Source of the DNA: an uncultured Bacilli bacterium
GTDB lineage: Bacteria > Bacillota_I > Bacilli_A > RF39 > UBA660
Reading direction: 5' to 3'
DNA: 17,855 nt
Assembly: GCA_947627965.1 (NCBI GenBank)
Contig: CANQYA010000005.1
Span: 1-17,855 of the forward strand
Shown here one piece after another: positions 14,366 to 17,855 of the stretch; the first letter of the stretch is position 1; every line of letters starts with the position of its first letter. The notes beneath the pieces are model-generated. The model saw nothing but the letters and a program-made list of their open reading frames with translations. It made no database searches and had not been told where the DNA came from. The translations under genes and the position numbers were made by a program.

Positions 14366-14698
14366 GTAAGAACACGTAATTTAGGGTTTTAAAAAATTAA
14401 AAAGAAATGACAATTATATTTATCACCTTACAAAGTACAAGTGTTATTTTGTTTAAGAATAGGAAATTATCCTCGTTTGCAATATTTTTGCCTATTATTG
14501 ATAAGAAATACTGCTTTTTTAAATATGAAGATTTGTGTTTAATTTTAATTAAATAGGCAAAGCTATCTATAGAATTGTAAAAAAAGTGTAAGAAAGATAC
14601 TATTTAATAACTCAAAATAAAATTTATTTTTAATATTATGTCGTTTTTTGGTAAAATATGGTAAAATAGAAATGCGTTGAAAGGTGTGTGGATTAATA
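14366..14698 (+). other. Non-coding stretch before agrA with a long-range inverted repeat
   Basis: No credible gene. A perfect 10-bp inverted repeat, TTTGCCTATT (14487-14496) and AATAGGCAAA (14552-14561), encloses 55 bases. A small hairpin AGGA-AATTA-TCCT (14461-14473) precedes it. No promoter or U-tract shows that it is an independent RNA gene. Confidence 0.45.
14649..14668 (+). promoter_or_regulatory. agrA promoter region with 10-bp tandem repeat
   Basis: TGGTAAAATA occurs twice in direct tandem (14649-14658, 14659-14668). The second gives an extended -10, TGG-TAAAAT (14659-14667). No good -35 exists. Directly upstream, TGTCGTTTTTTGG (14639-14651) matches 11 of 13 bases of the first repeat in the agrB intergenic region. 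This could mark AgrA autoregulation. Confidence 0.5.
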
Positions 14699-15424
14699 GT
14701 GATTAATTTTATTATCTATGAAGATGGTGAAATTATAAGGAAAAACTATGTAAAATTAATACGTAAGTTTATGGGTTCTAATGATACAACTTATAAAATT
14801 CATCAGTTTTCTTCATATAATCCATCGCTACAAGAATTTATTGCTAATAATACTGGGTATAACATTTATATTTTAGATATAGAAGTTCCTGGTAAATCAG
14901 GATTAGATCTAGCTCGCCAAATAAGAATGTCAGGAGATATTGATAGTCAATTAATTATTGTAACAGCTCATAGGGAACTTTTAGAAAATTCTTTTGTAAA
15001 TAGAAGTTTAATATTAAATTTTGTTTCAAAGTTTGATAATTGCGAAAGCAATCTCTATGATGTTATTAAAACGGCTTATTCTAATTTAACAAAGCATAAA
15101 TCGTTTATTTTTAAGAAAGATGGCGATTTATATCGTATACCTTATGATGATATTTATTATTTTGAAATGGATTCTGACTTAGGATATGTTAATCTGTATA
15201 CTAAAACTAATAACTTTGTTATTAAAAAGTCAATTAATAGTATTTTAAATAACCTGAAAGATCCACGGTTTATGAAAACGCATAAAAGTTGTATTGTTAA
15301 TATATATAATATCAAACATGTTGATTTAAATAATTTAATTATTTATTTTTCAGAGGATATTAGTACTAATTTATTTTCAAGAAATTATAAAAAAGAATTA
15401 CAAGATAGGATGATAAAAGGGTGA
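14699..15424 (+). CDS. agrA: AgrA-type LytTR response regulator
   Basis: Response regulator of a peptide quorum-sensing system. The 241-residue protein has an N-terminal receiver domain (about 1-125) with the acidic pair Glu8-Asp9 (IIYEDGE), phospho-acceptor Asp60 (YILDIEVPGKSGLDLA), Thr89 and Lys111. A LytTR DNA-binding domain (about 135-237; GDLYRIPYDDIYYFEMD, then MKTHKSCIVNI) follows. The start is taken as GTG 14699 (MINFIIYED), as typical of the family. The AAGGTG (14681-14686) is 12 bases upstream, somewhat far; the in-frame GTG 14684 overlaps that site and is unlikely. The stop TGA overlaps the agrC ribosome binding site, so agrAC are translationally coupled. Confidence 0.93.
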   Translation: MINFIIYEDGEIIRKNYVKLIRKFMGSNDTTYKIHQFSSYNPSLQEFIANNTGYNIYILDIEVPGKSGLDLARQIRMSGDIDSQLIIVTAHRELLENSFVNRSLILNFVSKFDNCESNLYDVIKTAYSNLTKHKSFIFKKDGDLYRIPYDDIYYFEMDSDLGYVNLYTKTNNFVIKKSINSILNNLKDPRFMKTHKSCIVNIYNIKHVDLNNLIIYFSEDISTNLFSRNYKKELQDRMIKG

Positions 15425-15429
15425 ATATT

Positions 15430-16758
15430 ATGTTAATAGAAAATATTGTAAGTAAAATGATTGCAGGAGTTTTTATAGCTGTTTATTTAATGTTTTGTGG
15501 TAGTAAATTATTAAAGACGAAAATGCCATTACGAATTAGTAGTTTTGTAATAATAATTGCTTTGATACTATTTTCGGCATTTAGTTATTCATTATTTGAT
15601 AATGTAATTAGAATGATGCTTATATACTGTCTAGTTTTAATCTCATACAGGATAGCGTATAGTAAAAATATTTCTCAATGTTCAGCTTCGGTTTTAATTT
15701 CTTATTTTTTACTATGTTTAGGTGAACTAGTGTTTACAGCAGGATTAATGATTTTTTATAACTTTAACCTAGTAAGTGATATATCTGGTTTTCAAGGTTC
15801 TATAATTGCTAATATTATTATATGTTTTATTGCTTTTATAATTTTTGAAATTACTAAAAAATATATTATTAAGATTGTTGAAAGAATTAAAGAAGGTAAC
15901 ATTGTCTTTTTGACTTTTACCTTTGTTATAGTTATATCTGCTATTGGATTGTTCTTCTACAAGATTGCTATTAATTCTTGGACTTTCAATGGTGAATTAG
16001 CAATCGATGTATTAATGATAGTATTATTAATTGCTATAGGTTTAGCGATTATTAAGCAAGAGATTGATAAAAGTAAAATTAGTGATGAATACGAACGAAC
16101 TCTAAAATATGCAGTTCAAAGTGAGAAATTATTAGAGCAATATAGTATAAGTCAGCATGAAAATAAAAATGAATTAATTGTTATTAGAAGTATGGTTCAT
16201 AAGAGTAATAAGAAATTGTTAGAATATTTAAATGAGATTATTAAAGAAAAAGATAATATCGAAGATGCTTGGATTAGATATTTAAGATATATTCCTTTTG
16301 GAGGACTAAAGGGTATTATTCACAATAAAATAAGTGAAATGAAAGAACAAGGTATTAATGTCTTTTTGGATATTAGTAGAGAAGTTGGAAAATCCGGATT
16401 AAAAGACTTAACGATAAAAGAGAATGCTCAATTATCAAAAATTATTGGTGTCTTCTTAGATAATGCTCGTGAAGCAAGTATTAAGTCAGAAGGAAAGAAA
16501 ATATCTATTCTTATTTATGCAGAAAATAGTGATATCGTTTTTGAAATAGCTAATACTTATTCTGGAGAGCTCGATATAAATCAAATATATAAAGTTGGTC
16601 TTTCAACTAAAGGTAAAAATAGAGGTTATGGATTACCTTTAGTAAAATCTATTATTGAAGAAAATAAGATGTTTGAAAATGAACCACAAATAGTAGATGA
16701 TTGCTTTGTTCAAAAGTTAAGAGTTAAATTTAGCAATAAAAAAAGAACTAAAATTTAG
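15430..16758 (+). CDS. agrC: AgrC-type sensor histidine kinase
   Basis: Membrane receptor for the autoinducing peptide. The 442-residue protein has about six membrane helices (residues 8-208). A dimerisation helix follows with phospho-acceptor His243 in SQHENKNELIVIRSM, the H-box form of the AgrC/HPK10 class. The GHKL ATPase domain has an N-box around FLDNAREAS (Asn345) and the G-box NRGYGLPLV (397-405). ATG 15430 has AAAGGGTGA (15416-15424) as binding site; the in-frame GTG 15421 lies inside that site and is rejected. agrC ends within the hairpin of a shared terminator. The gene order A then C is the reverse of S. aureus. Confidence 0.93.
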   Translation: MLIENIVSKMIAGVFIAVYLMFCGSKLLKTKMPLRISSFVIIIALILFSAFSYSLFDNVIRMMLIYCLVLISYRIAYSKNISQCSASVLISYFLLCLGELVFTAGLMIFYNFNLVSDISGFQGSIIANIIICFIAFIIFEITKKYIIKIVERIKEGNIVFLTFTFVIVISAIGLFFYKIAINSWTFNGELAIDVLMIVLLIAIGLAIIKQEIDKSKISDEYERTLKYAVQSEKLLEQYSISQHENKNELIVIRSMVHKSNKKLLEYLNEIIKEKDNIEDAWIRYLRYIPFGGLKGIIHNKISEMKEQGINVFLDISREVGKSGLKDLTIKENAQLSKIIGVFLDNAREASIKSEGKKISILIYAENSDIVFEIANTYSGELDINQIYKVGLSTKGKNRGYGLPLVKSIIEENKMFENEPQIVDDCFVQKLRVKFSNKKRTKI

Positions 16759-16772
16759 ATAGTTCTTTTTTT
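16738..16772. terminator. Bidirectional terminator between agrC and agrD
   Basis: AAAAGAACTA (16741-16750) pairs with TAGTTCTTTT (16760-16769), 10 perfect base pairs with a 9-base loop. It is flanked by an A-run (16738-16744) and a T-run (16766-16772), so it gives a U-tract on both strands. The stem includes the end of agrC. Confidence 0.85.
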
Positions 16773-16790
16773 TATAGTCAATTATTTCGA

Positions 16791-16913
16791 CTATTTTAAC
16801 ATTGATTTTGGCATTGTTGGTTCATCAAAAATTATTAATAAGCAAGCAGATGAAGCAGCACCAGCTGCAACAACACCAACGGCAGCTAATGCCATAGTAA
16901 TTAATTTCTTCAT
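16791..16913 (-). CDS. agrD: AgrD-type cyclic peptide pheromone precursor
   Basis: A 40-residue pro-peptide. Its amphipathic/hydrophobic N-terminal half starts MKKLITMALAAVGVVAAGAA. The core is SSACLLIIF, followed by the acidic, proline-containing recognition tail DEPTMPKSMLK. Layout and tail align with AgrD, in which DEVEVPKEL follows the S. aureus ring. The Cys24 would form the thiolactone; ring CLLIIF is inferred, with the exact C-terminal cut uncertain. Start ATG at 16913-16911 has an excellent AGGAGG (16926-16921). It sits 50 bases after agrB on the same strand. Confidence 0.92.
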   Translation of the reverse strand: MKKLITMALAAVGVVAAGAASSACLLIIFDEPTMPKSMLK

Positions 16914-16932
16914 TTTTATTCCTCCTTTTCTC

Positions 16933-16963
16933 GTTTAAATAATCTATAATAAAATATTTAAAC
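16933..16963 (-). promoter_or_regulatory. Hairpin in agrB-agrD intercistronic gap
   Basis: A perfect 9-bp inverted repeat, TATTTAAAC (16955-16963) and GTTTAAATA (16933-16941), with a 13-base AT loop, begins immediately after the agrB stop codon. It ends six bases before the agrD ribosome binding site, AGGAGG (16926-16921). It lacks a U-tract, so it is not a terminator. It may protect or set apart the agrD part of the message. Confidence 0.5.
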
Positions 16964-17566
16964 TCAACCCTTATAATTTTTATAATTGTTATATGGTAAT
17001 TTGAATAGTTTGTAAGTTAATGGACAAATAAGCACTGTTTCGATAATCATAGAAAACATAAGTGCATTTTGCCAAAAAGGATTGTTAACCATAATTATAA
17101 AAATTAAATATGTTATTCCTATACTAATAGTTAAAATCTTATAAATAATTCTTCTTCTTTTCCTTATCAAAGGCCTTTTGATTGTATCAGCTGGTGCAAA
17201 AAGAATGAAACATATTACTGATAAGATTGCTAAAGCAATTAGTATTTCTTTAGGAATAGTTAAATATTTACATAATAAAGGGATACCAATAAATGTTGGA
17301 ATAGATGTTACCCAACAAGCCCATGACTTAGTGGCATGTAGACCAAAACCAGTCATTCTAAGAAGATTAAATAGCAATAGGACAATTATTGTTTCCTTTA
17401 TAATGTTTAACAAAATAGCAAGTAGCAATATTGCTAACAACTTAGTTAAAGATAAGTATATCGATTCTAAACCATACTGTATTCTTTCTAATTGATCATT
17501 ATCATAATTAGGATAATAATTCTTAATTGATTTCATACAGTTACCAATAATTAATTTCTTCATCAT
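16964..17566 (-). CDS. agrB: AgrB-type peptide-processing membrane protease
   Basis: Integral membrane cysteine protease that cleaves the AgrD tail and forms the thiolactone. The 200-residue protein has several membrane helices. Catalytic His77 and Cys84 lie in GFGLHATKSWAC, numbered from ATG 17566, with the same spacing as in S. aureus AgrB. A basic RKRRR patch follows LFAPADTIKRPLIRKRRR, typical of the family. The start is ATG 17566 (or the adjacent 17563), behind AGAGGCAG. An in-frame GTG at 17599 lies in the -10 region and is rejected. It precedes agrD on the minus strand, convergent with agrAC. Confidence 0.93.
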   Translation of the reverse strand: MMKKLIIGNCMKSIKNYYPNYDNDQLERIQYGLESIYLSLTKLLAILLLAILLNIIKETIIVLLLFNLLRMTGFGLHATKSWACWVTSIPTFIGIPLLCKYLTIPKEILIALAILSVICFILFAPADTIKRPLIRKRRRIIYKILTISIGITYLIFIIMVNNPFWQNALMFSMIIETVLICPLTYKLFKLPYNNYKNYKG

Positions 17567-17589
17567 ATTACTGCCTCTATTCTTTAAAA

Positions 17590-17598
17590 ATTCTAACA
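17590..17598 (-). promoter_or_regulatory. Extended -10 promoter of agrBD
   Basis: On the minus strand TGTTAGAAT (17598-17590) is an extended -10 element; the start would be near 17583, about 17 bases before ATG 17566. The -35 position (ATATTT) is poor, so an activator is likely needed. The nearest TGTCA repeat lies just upstream of that -35, a usual activator position. Confidence 0.5.
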
Positions 17599-17633
17599 CA
17601 AATTTTTAGGAAAAATATATTTTTTCTGTTAAG

Positions 17634-17703
17634 TGTCATTTTTTTGCGATTTGGTGTCAAAAAATTGCCATTTTGGAAAATATTTGTCACTTAAGGGGCA
17701 TTT
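17634..17703. promoter_or_regulatory. Three spaced TGTCA-N10-ATTT repeats, candidate AgrA operator
   Basis: TGTCA is followed by ATTT at a fixed 10-base distance in three copies: 17634-17652, 17655-17673 and 17685-17703. Copy starts are 21 and 30 bases apart, near two and three helical turns. The base before ATTT is G or C in each. An inverted TGACA (17706-17710) ends the block. Direct repeats at about 21 bp are typical of LytTR operators. Listed as regulatory by inference; the core sequence differs from the S. aureus AgrA site. Confidence 0.55.
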
Positions 17704-17745
17704 TTTGACATGTTACGGAAAAAAGTAAATTTTTGATAAATTTTC

Positions 17746-17754
17746 TGTTATGAT
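17746..17754 (+). promoter_or_regulatory. Extended -10 promoter of the divergent gene
   Basis: TGTTATGAT (17746-17754) is an extended -10 element one base different from that of agrBD (TGTTAGAAT). The preceding stretch TTTTCTGTTA (17741-17750) repeats 17622-17631 exactly. There is no good -35. Transcription would start near 17761, with AGAGGGAG before the ATG at 17789. Confidence 0.5.
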
Positions 17755-17788
17755 AGATATGCGCAAAATGAAAAGAGGGAGCTCACTT

Positions 17789-17855
17789 ATGAAGTACATT
17801 AGCAGTAAAAAGTACATTGGCAGTAAAAAGAATAACAAAGAAGGCGAGGTGTATG
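17789..17855 (+). CDS. Unknown protein, start only (cut by right window edge)
   Basis: An ATG at 17789 follows AGAGGGAG (17774-17781). The first 22 residues, MKYISSKKYIGSKKNNKEGE then VY, are basic and contain a seven-to-six residue repeat KYISSKKYIGSKK. At DNA level this is a near-perfect 18-bp tandem, with one difference: AAGTACATTAGCAGTAAA (17792-17809) and AAGTACATTGGCAGTAAA (17810-17827). No family can be recognised from so little. It is divergent from agrBD and shares the repeat-containing promoter region with it, so it is a candidate AgrA target. Confidence 0.6.
   Translation, partial: MKYISSKKYIGSKKNNKEGEVY

Noticed and set aside
17178..17495. Plus-strand open frame of 105 codons opposite agrB
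   Set aside because: It is fully inside the well-supported agrB gene and has no recognisable family; treated as a shadow.
17567..17599. Longer agrB starting at GTG 17599
   Set aside because: This extension contains the AGAGGCAG ribosome binding site and most of the predicted -10 element; the MMKKLIIGN start also places His77 and Cys84 as in known AgrB.
17705..17710. TTGACA as the -35 of the divergent gene at the right edge
   Set aside because: The only good -10 (TATGAT at 17749) is 38 bases away; at 17 bases there is just AATTTT. Read instead as the inverted partner of the TGTCA repeats.

Overview
This is an AT-rich chromosomal stretch from a spore-forming low-GC Gram-positive bacterium (Bacillota, most likely an uncultured gut-type member of the Bacilli/Erysipelotrichia side). 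The standard bacterial code fits: TAA, TAG and TGA all end real genes. Sporulation genes spoIIR, spoIIQ and spoIIID, a delta subunit of RNA polymerase and an Mbl-type MreB point to this group.

Left and centre (1-14286): a compressed version of a gene neighbourhood known from Bacillus subtilis. The order is a PBP2d-like class A PBP (minus strand, cut by the window), ywiB/DUF1934, argS, rpoE, prfA, prmC, spoIIR, mntP, fba, murA, an SGNH hydrolase, rpmE, rpiB, ywzB/DUF1146, spoIIQ, spoIIID, mbl and tagO. Most of these are housekeeping, cell-wall and sporulation functions on the plus strand. Promoters of the vegetative type (extended -10 or TTGACT/TATAAT-like) precede ywiB, prfA, fba and rpmE. 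Forespore-type promoter candidates precede the PBP and spoIIQ. Two intergenic regions (after prmC and after mbl) hold degenerate arrays of about 20-bp units. In both, the last unit supplies the left arm of the intrinsic terminator. rpmE has a short hairpin leader, and its terminator loop contains a sequence resembling an IS3-type insertion-sequence end.

Right (14287-17855): a complete agr-type peptide quorum-sensing locus in an unusual layout. agrA (LytTR response regulator) and agrC (sensor kinase) run on the plus strand. They converge on agrB (peptide protease) and a 40-residue agrD (pro-peptide) on the minus strand, and the pairs share a bidirectional terminator. Between agrB and a divergent gene truncated at the right edge lie three spaced TGTCA-N10-ATTT repeats flanked by two extended -10 promoters. 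This looks like an AgrA-controlled bidirectional promoter, analogous in geometry to the staphylococcal P2/P3 region. The genes would form a loop: AgrB processes and exports AgrD peptide, AgrC senses it and phosphorylates AgrA, and AgrA acts on the intergenic repeats. This part, with its candidate target gene, is the most interesting part of the window.

I saw no tRNA, rRNA, CRISPR array, prophage or complete insertion sequence.
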